Shown in pieces: positions 46,476 through 54,689 of a DNA stretch of 64,000 nt. The position numbers were made by a program, and so were the translations under genes. Each line of letters starts with the position of its first letter. Position 1 is the first letter of the stretch. This DNA is from Actinokineospora sp. NBRC 105648. Lineage in GTDB: Bacteria > Actinomycetota > Actinomycetes > Mycobacteriales > Pseudonocardiaceae. Where the stretch lies: assembly GCF_030269645.1 (NCBI RefSeq), contig NZ_BSTR01000002.1, positions 124,001-188,000 of the forward strand. Direction: 5' to 3'. Below the pieces are notes generated by a model. It saw nothing but the letters and a program-made list of their open reading frames with translations. It was not told the origin of the DNA and searched no databases.

Positions 46476-47639
46476 TCAGTCCAGCAAACCCGGGTCGCGC
46501 TCGCCACCGCGCGCGGCCAGCAGGCCCAACGCCGCCGCGGCCAGTTGGGCCAGCGCCACTGCGGTGATCGCGGCGGTCGGGCCCGCCGCCGGGACCAGCC
46601 AGCCACCCGCGGCGGCGCCCAAGGCGTACCCGCCGACCTTCAGGCTGGCTCCGGTCGTCGACACCTGGGCCAGCAGCCGAGGCGGGGTGTGCCGCTGCCG
46701 GACGCCCATGATCGCGGGCAGGGCCAGGCCCTCGGCGACGCCCGCCAAGCCCACCAGGGCGAGCATCCAGGCGAACCCGCCCGCGAGCGGCCAGGTGAGC
46801 ATCACCAGCCCGTACGCCGCCGTGCACGCGAACACCACCCGCTCCGGCCGCGCCCCGAGCAGCCTGCCCAACGCCACCACGGCCACCAGGCACCCGACCT
46901 CCAGCGCCGTCCACAGGTAACCCGCCGCGGCCGCGCCCGAGCCGGTCTCCGCCGTCCACAGCGGCAACGCTGTCGCCAGCACCCCAGCGGATCCCATCCC
47001 CAGCACGGTTGTCAGGGTCGCGCCGCGCAGCGGTGGGGTGCGGACGAGGTGCGACAGTCCGGCGTGGACCGTCCGCAACACCGGCCCGCGCGCACCGCCC
47101 GCGACAGTCGGCAACGCGACCGTGCACAGCGCGCCGGACAGGGCCAGGGCGGCGATCGTGAGCACCGCGACGGCTGGTCCCGCCGTCGCCGCGAGTGTCC
47201 CGGCGAGCGCCGGACCGGCGATCGACCCGAGGTTGAAGGTGGCCGCGTCCAACGAGTTCGCCCTGGTCAGGCGATCGGCGGGGACCAGGTGCGGCACCAT
47301 GCTGGAGTAGCCGCCGCTGGTGAGCGGCAGCGCCAAGCCGGTGAGCGCGGCCAACGCGAACGCCACCGCCGGTGTCCGCCCGACCGACCAGACCAGACCC
47401 ACGCAGGTGGCCGCGAGCAGCACGCCGCCACCGGCCAGCACCGCTCGTCGGAACCGGGTGCGGTCGAGCCAGGCACCCAGTAGCGGACCGGACACAATGG
47501 ACGGCAGCGTGTACGCGGTGACCATCGCGCCCGCCTGCGCCGGGCTCGCGGTCCGGTCCAGGACCAGCAGCACGACGGCCACGCCGACCATGTCGTCCGC
47601 GGTCCGGGCCAGCGCCGCGGCGGCGATGTAGGCGCGCAC
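46476..47639 (-). CDS. MFS exporter
   Basis: 387 aa from GTG 47639, about 12 membrane segments. Motif-A region GPLLGAWLDRTRFRRA and a DHA-type N-terminal half. It follows the TetR regulator by 10 bp and precedes the isomerase-like gene by 4 bp, so all three may share a transcript. Probably drug or metabolite efflux. Confidence 0.87.
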   Translation of the reverse strand: MRAYIAAAALARTADDMVGVAVVLLVLDRTASPAQAGAMVTAYTLPSIVSGPLLGAWLDRTRFRRAVLAGGGVLLAATCVGLVWSVGRTPAVAFALAALTGLALPLTSGGYSSMVPHLVPADRLTRANSLDAATFNLGSIAGPALAGTLAATAGPAVAVLTIAALALSGALCTVALPTVAGGARGPVLRTVHAGLSHLVRTPPLRGATLTTVLGMGSAGVLATALPLWTAETGSGAAAAGYLWTALEVGCLVAVVALGRLLGARPERVVFACTAAYGLVMLTWPLAGGFAWMLALVGLAGVAEGLALPAIMGVRQRHTPPRLLAQVSTTGASLKVGGYALGAAAGGWLVPAAGPTAAITAVALAQLAAAALGLLAARGGERDPGLLD

Positions 47640-47649
47640 GGGGGATCGC

Positions 47650-48249
47650 CTAAGGCGAACGGCGGTGCCGTCGGACGGTTTCCTCGACCAGGTCGAGCAC
47701 CGGGTCCATGTCGTCGGCGGGTAGACCCATCGCCAGGTGCGACACCAGGCCCTCGAGCACCAGCTCCAGGAACGCGGTGAGCACGTGCACGTCCACGTCG
47801 TCGCGCAGGTTCCCGGCCTCGCGCTGGCGGGTGAGCCGCTCGCGGGTGGCCACGGTGAGCTGCTCGGAGCGCTCGGCCCAGCGGGCCCGGAACTCCGGGT
47901 CGGTGCGCAGCCTGCGGGAGACCTCGAGCCGGGTGCCCAGCCAGTCGGCCGGGTTGAGCGCCTCGCCGTCGGCCGCCGGGCGGGTGGAGAGCAGCTCGCG
48001 CATCACCTGCACCAGGCCCTGCTGGGCCACCACCTCGGTCATCCGGAGCACGTCGTCCTCGGCCAGGGCGAGGAAAAGCGACTCCTTGTCGCGGAAGTGG
48101 TGGAAGATGGCACCGCGGGAGAGTCCGGTAGCCTCTTCCAGCCTGCGCACCGTGGCGCCCTCGTAGCCGTGACGCGCGAAACAGGAGCGGGCGCCGTCGA
48201 GGATCTGGCGCCTGCGCGCGTCGAGATGGTCCTGGCTCACCCTGGGCAC
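47650..48249 (-). CDS. acnR: TetR-family regulator, AcnR-like
   Basis: 199 aa from GTG 48249. The N-terminus PRVSQDHLDARRRQILDGAR continues into the TetR helix-turn-helix (TVRRLEEATGLSRGAIFHHFRDKESLF) and is close to mycobacterial and corynebacterial AcnR as I remember them. AcnR represses acn; the acn promoter in this window has a near-consensus AcnR site. Unlike in mycobacteria, this gene is 9 kb from acn and sits before an MFS gene, so a private efflux repressor is the alternative. Confidence 0.8.
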   Translation of the reverse strand: MPRVSQDHLDARRRQILDGARSCFARHGYEGATVRRLEEATGLSRGAIFHHFRDKESLFLALAEDDVLRMTEVVAQQGLVQVMRELLSTRPAADGEALNPADWLGTRLEVSRRLRTDPEFRARWAERSEQLTVATRERLTRQREAGNLRDDVDVHVLTAFLELVLEGLVSHLAMGLPADDMDPVLDLVEETVRRHRRSP

Positions 48250-48281
48250 TCGTCGATGGTGTCAGCCTGCCCCGCAGGAAG

Positions 48282-48301
48282 CAATCCGTACGTACGTATT
48301 G
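48282..48301. promoter_or_regulatory. 20-bp near-perfect palindrome upstream of the TetR gene
   Basis: CAATCCGTACGTACGTATTG, one unpaired position per arm, core CGTACGTACG. It is 33 bp before the TetR start, a fitting autoregulatory operator. Confidence 0.5.
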
Positions 48302-48523
48302 GGTATCACGCCCACATCCCGGGTACCCGGTCGGCGGGACCGAAGTCTCGTGCGACTGTCGGTGGCCGCGTGTAGCGTCGATTCGGGTATCGACCGGCGC
48401 GTGTTCCGGAACCTGTGTGCGCTCAGGGTCCTGGTGCCGCGAGACCTCGCCAGACCCTGGAGAGACCAGGAACGCCCAGAAGGCCCAGAAGACCGTTGAC
48501 GGTGCGGAAAGGAGCTGGATCCG

Positions 48524-49759
48524 GTGTCCGCCCTGTGTGAACCCGTGGAGCCTGACGGCAGGCGGCTGCGGGCCAGAGTGGAGGTCGAGGCCTACGTCGC
48601 CTCGGTCTGCTTCAAGCACGGACCGCCACGACTGCTCGGTGTGGAACTGGAATGGATCGTGCACCACCGCGACGACCCCCGGCGGCGGCTCGAGCCCGAA
48701 CTGCTCGCGGCGGCCCTCGGTTCGCACGCCCCGCGGACCCTGCGGCCGGACAGCCCCGAGCAGCCCCTCCCGGCCGGGTCCCCGCTCACCGTCGAGCCCG
48801 GCGGCCAGGTCGAGATCTCCTCGCTGCCCGCCCCCGCGTTCGACACCGTGTTCACCGCGGTCGACACCGACCACCGCTACCTGTCGGACCTGCTGGCCCG
48901 GGCCGGTCTCGAGCTCAGCCGCCGCGGTCTGGACGCCCACCGGACGCCCCGACTGGTGGTCGACAGCCCGCGCTACACGGCGATGGAACGGGCCTTCACC
49001 CCCATCGGTCCCCACGGCATCACCATGATGTGCGCCAGCGCGGGCCTGCAGGTCTGCCTGGACGTGGGGGAGCGCGGCGACGTCGCCGCGCGCTTCGCCG
49101 CGGTCAGCTCGCTCGGCCCGGTCCTGGTGGCGCTGTTCGCCAACTCGCCCGACTTCGCCGGTTCGGCGACCGGGTGGGCCGCGGCCCGCCTGCGCTCGGT
49201 GCTCGCCGTGGACCCGGCGCGGTCCAGGCCGGTCCCGGTCACCGACGACCCGGCCGCCGCCTGGGTGCGCTATGTGCTGGAGGCGCCGGTGATCTGCGTG
49301 CGCAGGCCCGGCGCCAACTGGGACGCCCCGGCCGGGGTCACCTTCGCCGACTGGGTCGGCGGGGCACTGCCCGAGCCGCCCACTGTGGACGACCTCCACT
49401 ACCACATGTCCACGCTGTTCCCGCCGGTCCGCCCGCACGGCTACCTCGAGGTCCGCTACCTCGACGCCCAGGACGGCACCGGCTGGGCCGTGCCCGCCGC
49501 CCTGCTGGTGGCGCTGATGGCCGACCAGCGCACCGTCGACGCGGTCGTCGACGCCTGCGCCCCGGTGGCCGACCGGTGGCTGGCGGCGGCCCGGGCGGGC
49601 CTGGCCGACGAGCCCACCGCGCTCGCCGCCCGGCGGGTGCTCGACCTGGGGATCCCGGCGGTGGCCCGGCTGGGCCTGCCGCCGGAGCTCGACGCCGTCG
49701 TCGCCGAACGCCTGGCGCGGCTGCGGGACGACACCACGACGTACGGGAGGCTGTCGTGA
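48524..49759 (+). CDS. egtA: Glutamate-cysteine ligase EgtA (ergothioneine synthesis)
   Basis: 411 aa from GTG 48524 with AAAGGAG upstream. GCS2-type ligase: LLGVELEWIVHH, PGGQVEISSLPAPAF and MMCASAGLQVCLDVG. It makes gamma-glutamylcysteine, the sulfur donor for EgtB. Its stop overlaps egtB (GTGA), and egtBCD follow directly. Confidence 0.95.
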   Translation: MSALCEPVEPDGRRLRARVEVEAYVASVCFKHGPPRLLGVELEWIVHHRDDPRRRLEPELLAAALGSHAPRTLRPDSPEQPLPAGSPLTVEPGGQVEISSLPAPAFDTVFTAVDTDHRYLSDLLARAGLELSRRGLDAHRTPRLVVDSPRYTAMERAFTPIGPHGITMMCASAGLQVCLDVGERGDVAARFAAVSSLGPVLVALFANSPDFAGSATGWAAARLRSVLAVDPARSRPVPVTDDPAAAWVRYVLEAPVICVRRPGANWDAPAGVTFADWVGGALPEPPTVDDLHYHMSTLFPPVRPHGYLEVRYLDAQDGTGWAVPAALLVALMADQRTVDAVVDACAPVADRWLAAARAGLADEPTALAARRVLDLGIPAVARLGLPPELDAVVAERLARLRDDTTTYGRLS

Positions 49760-51090
49760 CCAGTACCGAGGACCGCCTCCTGGGGCCGGACCAAGTCCGG
49801 GCCCGGGTGGCCGAGCAGCTGACCCGCTCCCGCGCGCGCAGCGAGGCGCTCACCGGGGCCGTCGACGAGGACGACCTGGTGCGCCAGCACTCCAAGCTGA
49901 TGTCGCCGCTGGTCTGGGACCTGGCCCACATCGGCAACCAGGAGGAGCTCTGGCTGGTGCGCGACGTGGGCGGGCGCGAGCCGGTGCGCAGCGACATCGA
50001 CGAGCTCTACGACGCGTTCCAGCACCCCCGGGCCGATCGGCCCGCGCTGCCGCTGCTGCCGCCCGCCGAGGCCCGCGGCTACGTGCGGGAGGTGCGCGAC
50101 AAGGTCTTCGACGTGCTCGAGCGCGTCCCGCTGGAGGGGCGGCGGCTGGTCGACCAGGGCTTCGCCTTCGGCATGATCGTCCAGCACGAGCAGCAGCACG
50201 ACGAGACCATGCTGGCCACCCACCAGCTCCGGGTCGGCGCCCCGGTGCTGCACGCGCCCGACCCGGCCCCGGCCACCGCCCCGGCGGCGCGGGAGGTGCT
50301 GGTGCCCGCGGGCGAGTTCACCATGGGCACCACGACCGAGCCGTGGGCGCTGGACAACGAGCGGCCCGCGTTCCGCACGCACGTCGAGGCCTACTACATC
50401 GACACCGTGCCGGTGAGCAACGGCGACTACCTGGCGTTCATCGACGCGGGCGGCTACGACGACCCGCGCTGGTGGAGCGAGCCGGGCTGGGCCTACCGGC
50501 AGCACGCGAAGCTGACCGCACCGCGGTTCTGGTCGCGCGATGGCGACGGCTGGGCGCGCACCCGGTTCGGCGTCGTGGAGCCGGTCCCGCACGACGAGCC
50601 GGTCGTGCACGTGTGCTTCCACGAGGCCGCCGCGTACGCGAAGTGGGCGGGCAAGCGGCTGCCCACCGAGCCCGAGTGGGAGAAGGCCGCCCGGCACGAC
50701 CCGGCCACCGGCCGCTCGCGGCGCTTCCCCTGGGGCGACGAGGACCCCGGCCCCGAGCACGCCAACCTCGGCCAGCGCCACCTGCGCCCGGCCCCGGTCG
50801 GCTCCTACCCCAGGGGCGAGTCGCCGCTGGGGGTGCGCCAGCTGATGGGCGACGTCTGGGAGTGGCTCGACTCGGACCTCCAGCCGTACCCGGGGTTCGC
50901 GGCGTTCCCGTACCGGGAGTACTCCGAGGTGTTCTTCGGCGGCGACTACAAGATGCTGCGCGGTGGCTCCTTCGGCACCGACGCCTCGGCCGTGCGCGGC
51001 ACCTTCCGCAACTGGGACCACCCGATCCGGCGGCAGATCTTCGCCGGGTTCCGCTGCGCCCGGGACGTCCCAGCGGCCGAGGCCCGCTGA
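49756..51090 (+). CDS. egtB: Sulfoxide synthase EgtB
   Basis: 444 aa from GTG 49756. N-terminal DinB-type iron site: VWDLAHIGNQEELW and QHEQQHDETM supply the three histidines. C-terminal FGE-sulfatase domain: VPAGEFTMGTT, RLPTEPEWEKAAR and KMLRGGSFGTD. It joins hercynine and gamma-glutamylcysteine with O2 to form the sulfoxide in ergothioneine synthesis. Confidence 0.97.
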   Translation: MTSTEDRLLGPDQVRARVAEQLTRSRARSEALTGAVDEDDLVRQHSKLMSPLVWDLAHIGNQEELWLVRDVGGREPVRSDIDELYDAFQHPRADRPALPLLPPAEARGYVREVRDKVFDVLERVPLEGRRLVDQGFAFGMIVQHEQQHDETMLATHQLRVGAPVLHAPDPAPATAPAAREVLVPAGEFTMGTTTEPWALDNERPAFRTHVEAYYIDTVPVSNGDYLAFIDAGGYDDPRWWSEPGWAYRQHAKLTAPRFWSRDGDGWARTRFGVVEPVPHDEPVVHVCFHEAAAYAKWAGKRLPTEPEWEKAARHDPATGRSRRFPWGDEDPGPEHANLGQRHLRPAPVGSYPRGESPLGVRQLMGDVWEWLDSDLQPYPGFAAFPYREYSEVFFGGDYKMLRGGSFGTDASAVRGTFRNWDHPIRRQIFAGFRCARDVPAAEAR

Positions 51091-51094
51091 GGGC

Positions 51095-51892
51095 ATGTGC
51101 CGTCATCTGGGCTACCTGGGCCCCGCCGTGCCCTTGGCCGGTCTGCTCGCCGACCGGCCGACCGGCCTGCTGCGCCAGACCTGGGCCCCCGCCGACATGC
51201 GCGGCGGGGGCACGGTCAACGCCGACGGGTTCGGCGTCGGCTGGTACACCGACGACACCTCGCCGCCGGTGCGCTACCGGCGGGCCGTGCCGATGTGGAC
51301 CGACGCCTCGTTCGCCGCGGTGGCCGCGGCCACCAGCAGCCACGCGGTGCTCGCCGCCGCCCGCTCGGCGACGGTGGGCATGCCGGTCACCGAGACCGCG
51401 TGCGCCCCGTTCACCGAGGGGCGCTGGCTGTTCAGCCACAACGGCGTCGTCACCGGTTGGCCCGGCAGCGTCGCCGGGCTCGCCGCGGCGCTGCCCACCG
51501 TCGACCTGATCACCCTGGACGCGCCCACCGACAGCGCGCTGCTGTGGGCGCTGGTGCGCCACCGGCTGCGCGCGGGCGCCTCCGCCGAGGAGGCGCTGGA
51601 GGCCGTGGCCGTCGAGGTGGGCGCGGTGGCGCCTGACTCCCGGCTCAACCTGATGCTCACCGATGGCGTCACCCTCGCCGCCACGACCTGGTGGCACTCG
51701 CTGTCGGTGCTGCGCGGACCGGACTCCGTCGTGCTGGCCTCCGAGCCGTGGGACGACGATCCACAGTGGACTCCCGTGGGCGACCGCGCGCTGGTCGTCG
51801 CCGAACTGCACCCCACCCCGGACGTGCGCGTGCGCCCGCTCGGACCCCGAACCGCCGAAAAGGACCCAGCAGATGACCGACTCCCGGCCTGA
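51095..51892 (+). CDS. egtC: Gamma-glutamyl hydrolase EgtC
   Basis: 265 aa, ATG 51095. Class II glutamine amidotransferase fold with the Ntn nucleophile Cys2 (MCRHLGYLGP), NADGFGVGWY and RWLFSHNGVV. It removes the glutamyl group from the EgtB product. It overlaps egtD by 20 bp. Confidence 0.96.
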   Translation: MCRHLGYLGPAVPLAGLLADRPTGLLRQTWAPADMRGGGTVNADGFGVGWYTDDTSPPVRYRRAVPMWTDASFAAVAAATSSHAVLAAARSATVGMPVTETACAPFTEGRWLFSHNGVVTGWPGSVAGLAAALPTVDLITLDAPTDSALLWALVRHRLRAGASAEEALEAVAVEVGAVAPDSRLNLMLTDGVTLAATTWWHSLSVLRGPDSVVLASEPWDDDPQWTPVGDRALVVAELHPTPDVRVRPLGPRTAEKDPADDRLPA

Positions 51893-52853
51893 TCCCGTGG
51901 AAGTGCACCTGCCCGACGACCACGCCGCCCGCGCGCTGGCCAAGGACGCCCGCGAGGGCCTGGGCGCCACCCCGAAGACGTTGCCGCCCAAGTGGTTCTA
52001 CGACGCGCGCGGCAGCGAGCTGTTCGAGCAGATCACCCGGCTGCCCGAGTACTACCCGACCCGGGCCGAGCGGGCCATCCTCGCCGCCCGCGCGGACGAG
52101 ATCGCCGCGGTGACCGGCGCGCACACGCTGGTGGAGCTGGGTTCCGGTTCGTCGGAGAAGACCCGGCTGCTGCTCGACGCGCTGCGCGGCGCCGGGACCC
52201 TGGCGCACATCGTCGCCCTCGACGTGTCTGAGACCGCGCTGCGCGAGGCCGCCGCCGCGCTCACCGCCGAGTACCCCGGCGTGCAGGTCAGCGGCGTGGT
52301 CGGCGACTTCACCGAGCACCTGGGCCTGCTGCCCGGCGAGCCGCCGCGGCTGGTGGCCTTCCTCGGCGGCACCGTCGGCAACTTCCTGCCCGCCGAGCGC
52401 GCCGAGTTCCTGGCCGCGATCCGCGAGGTGCTCCAGCCGGGGGAGTGGCTGCTGCTGGGCACCGACCTGGTCAAGGACCCCGAGACCCTGGTCCGCGCCT
52501 ACGACGACGCGGCCGGGGTGACCGCCGAGTTCAACCGGAACGTGCTGCACGTGCTCAACCGGGAGCTCGGCGCGGACTTCGACCCGGCCGACTTCGACCA
52601 CGTCGCGCGCTGGGACCCGGACCACGAATGGATCGAAATGCGGCTGCGGGCCCGGCGCGCGCTCACCGCCACCATTCCGGCGCTCGGTATCGATGTGTCA
52701 TTCGCCGAGGGCGAGGAAATACGCACCGAGGTCTCCACCAAGTTCCGCCGCGAGCGCGTCGCCACCGAGTTGGCGGCGGCGGGCTTCGGCCTGGAAGGCT
52801 GGTGGACGGACGAAGAGGGCCGTTTCGCCCTATCCCTTTCCCGAGCGGAATAG
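51873..52853 (+). CDS. egtD: L-histidine N(alpha)-methyltransferase EgtD
   Basis: 326 aa, ATG 51873. DUF2260/EgtD methyltransferase: LPPKWFYDARGSELFEQIT, VELGSGSSEKTRLLL, FLGGTVGNF and LLLGTDLVKDPE. It trimethylates histidine to hercynine, the first step. Last gene of the operon; egtE is not next to it, as is common where a distant PLP lyase supplies the last step. Confidence 0.97.
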   Translation: MTDSRPDPVEVHLPDDHAARALAKDAREGLGATPKTLPPKWFYDARGSELFEQITRLPEYYPTRAERAILAARADEIAAVTGAHTLVELGSGSSEKTRLLLDALRGAGTLAHIVALDVSETALREAAAALTAEYPGVQVSGVVGDFTEHLGLLPGEPPRLVAFLGGTVGNFLPAERAEFLAAIREVLQPGEWLLLGTDLVKDPETLVRAYDDAAGVTAEFNRNVLHVLNRELGADFDPADFDHVARWDPDHEWIEMRLRARRALTATIPALGIDVSFAEGEEIRTEVSTKFRRERVATELAAAGFGLEGWWTDEEGRFALSLSRAE

Positions 52854-52861
52854 TACGCTGT

Positions 52862-52894
52862 GAATGGGTGTCCACGACTGGTGGACACCCATTC
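52862..52894 (+). terminator. Terminator of egtABCD
   Basis: Perfect 14-bp stem GAATGGGTGTCCAC / GTGGACACCCATTC with a 5-nt loop, 8 nt after the egtD stop. Confidence 0.8.
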
Positions 52895-53016
52895 GGCGCA
52901 CGAGGAGCGGCCCCGGCTGAACGTCGGCGCCGATTGCTGCGTATCGCTTATTTCCCCCGGTGTTCGGACATGTGAGTCTGCCATTGTCGCTCACTTCGTC
53001 TCGCCAGGGAGAATAC

Positions 53017-54633
53017 GTGGCCCTCCATTCCGCGCGCAGCGCGCTGCGCACCGTCGTGCTCACCGCCGCCGTGCTCGCCTCGGTCGCCAGTACCGCTGCG
53101 GCCCTCCCCGCCGCGGCCGCGCCCGCCGCCCCGGCGCCCGCCCCGGCCGCCGCGCCCGTGGTCTGGCACGAGTGCCCACCCGCGGAACTGGCCACCATCC
53201 CCGCGGGCGACCGGGCAAGGTTCAGCTGCGCCGACTACGCCGTGCCGCTCGACCACGCTCGGCCCCGGCTCGGCACGATCAACCTCGCGCTGCTGCGCCG
53301 GGCCGCGGGTACCCCGTCGGCCAAGATCGGCTCGTTGTTCCTGAACAACGGCGGTCCGGGCGCCAGCGCCTTCGACTTCGCCAAGAACGCCGCCGCCCGC
53401 TTCGAACAGCCGGTGCTCGACCGCTTCGACCTCATCGGGTTCGACCCGCGCGGGGTCGCCCGCAGCACCCCGCTGCGCTGCTTCGCCACCCAGGAGGACT
53501 ACGACGCGGTCTTCGGCAAGGCCGCGGCGATCCCGCTGACCGGGCAGCAGGAGCGCGACACCATCGCGGCCAACCGCGAGTACGGCCGCTTCTGCGCCCG
53601 GTTCGCTGGTCCCCTGCTGAGCCAGGCGAGCACCGAGGCGGTCGCCCGCGACCTCGACCTGCTGCGCGAGGCCGTCGGCGACGAGCGGCTGACCTTCGTC
53701 GGCTTCTCCTACGGCACCCTGCTCGGCGCCACCTACGCCAACCTGTTCCCGCAGCGCTCGCGGGCGATCATCCTCGACGGCAACGTCGACCCGAGGCTGC
53801 GCCTGGCCGACGGCCTGGAGTACGACCACCAGCGCACCCAGGGCATCGAGATCGCGCTGGCGGGGTTCCTCGCCGAGTGCGACCGCGTGGGGCCCAAGTG
53901 CGCGTTCAGCGGCGGCGCCAAGGCGAAGTTCGTCGAGGTCCGCGAGTACCTGAAGGCACACGGCCCGCTGACGCTGCCCAACGGCAGTCAGGTCGGCTAC
54001 GAGCAGTGGATCGGCACCACGGCGAGCAGGCTCTACTCCCCGTCCCGCTTCGTCGACTACGCCAAGGCGCTCCAGGAGGCCTACGCCGTCCTGCACCCGA
54101 CCGCGCGCACCGCGGGCCTGGACCGTGCCACGACCGACGCACTCTTCGCGTCCCCGACCGAGGGCAGGCGCGACAGCCACCCCGACACCCCGTACACCGC
54201 GGACGACTCGTACGCGGCCGTCAACTGCTCGGACAAGCCGTTCCACACCCCCGCGCGCGACGTGCCCAAGGTCGCCGACCGCTGGGAGGCCGAGCTGCCG
54301 AACTTCGGCCGCTACGGCGTCTGGGGCGACACGGCCATCTGCGCCGACTGGCCGGTCGAGCACCCGGACCGCTACACCGGGCCGTGGAACCGGGCCACGC
54401 CCAACCCGCTGCTGGTGCTCGGCAACTACTACGACCCGGCGACCCGCTACCTGTTCGCCCAGCGGATGAGCGCGCAGCTGGCCGACGCCCGCCTGGTCAG
54501 CGTGGACGCCTTCGGCCACTGCATCCTGGGCAACAGCAAGTGCGTCGGCCTGATCGCCGCCGACTACCTGATCAACCTCAGGGCCCCGGCCCCCGGCCAG
54601 GTCTGCCTGCCCGACCGCCGCCCGTTCGACTGA
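53017..54633 (+). CDS. Secreted alpha/beta hydrolase, tripeptidyl aminopeptidase-type
   Basis: 538 aa from GTG 53017 with GGGAG upstream. Signal peptide and Ala/Pro-rich linker (to about residue 48), then LFLNNGGPGASAFDF oxyanion region, nucleophile GFSYGTLLGATYA, and a TAP-like C-terminal domain with acid in YYDPATRY and His in FGHCILGNSKC. This is the SlpD/E-Tap group (S33). It trims tripeptides or hydrolyses esters outside the cell. Confidence 0.92.
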   Translation: MALHSARSALRTVVLTAAVLASVASTAAALPAAAAPAAPAPAPAAAPVVWHECPPAELATIPAGDRARFSCADYAVPLDHARPRLGTINLALLRRAAGTPSAKIGSLFLNNGGPGASAFDFAKNAAARFEQPVLDRFDLIGFDPRGVARSTPLRCFATQEDYDAVFGKAAAIPLTGQQERDTIAANREYGRFCARFAGPLLSQASTEAVARDLDLLREAVGDERLTFVGFSYGTLLGATYANLFPQRSRAIILDGNVDPRLRLADGLEYDHQRTQGIEIALAGFLAECDRVGPKCAFSGGAKAKFVEVREYLKAHGPLTLPNGSQVGYEQWIGTTASRLYSPSRFVDYAKALQEAYAVLHPTARTAGLDRATTDALFASPTEGRRDSHPDTPYTADDSYAAVNCSDKPFHTPARDVPKVADRWEAELPNFGRYGVWGDTAICADWPVEHPDRYTGPWNRATPNPLLVLGNYYDPATRYLFAQRMSAQLADARLVSVDAFGHCILGNSKCVGLIAADYLINLRAPAPGQVCLPDRRPFD

Positions 54634-54651
54634 CCAGTCCGGAGCCGCCTG

Positions 54652-54689
54652 CCGGGTGACCCGGGTGGTTCGCCACCCGGGTCACCCGG
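54652..54689. terminator. Bidirectional terminator
   Basis: 17-bp perfect stem (CCGGGTGACCCGGGTGG and its complement) with a TTCG tetraloop between the convergent hydrolase and KAP genes; it covers the last codons of the KAP gene. Confidence 0.8.
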
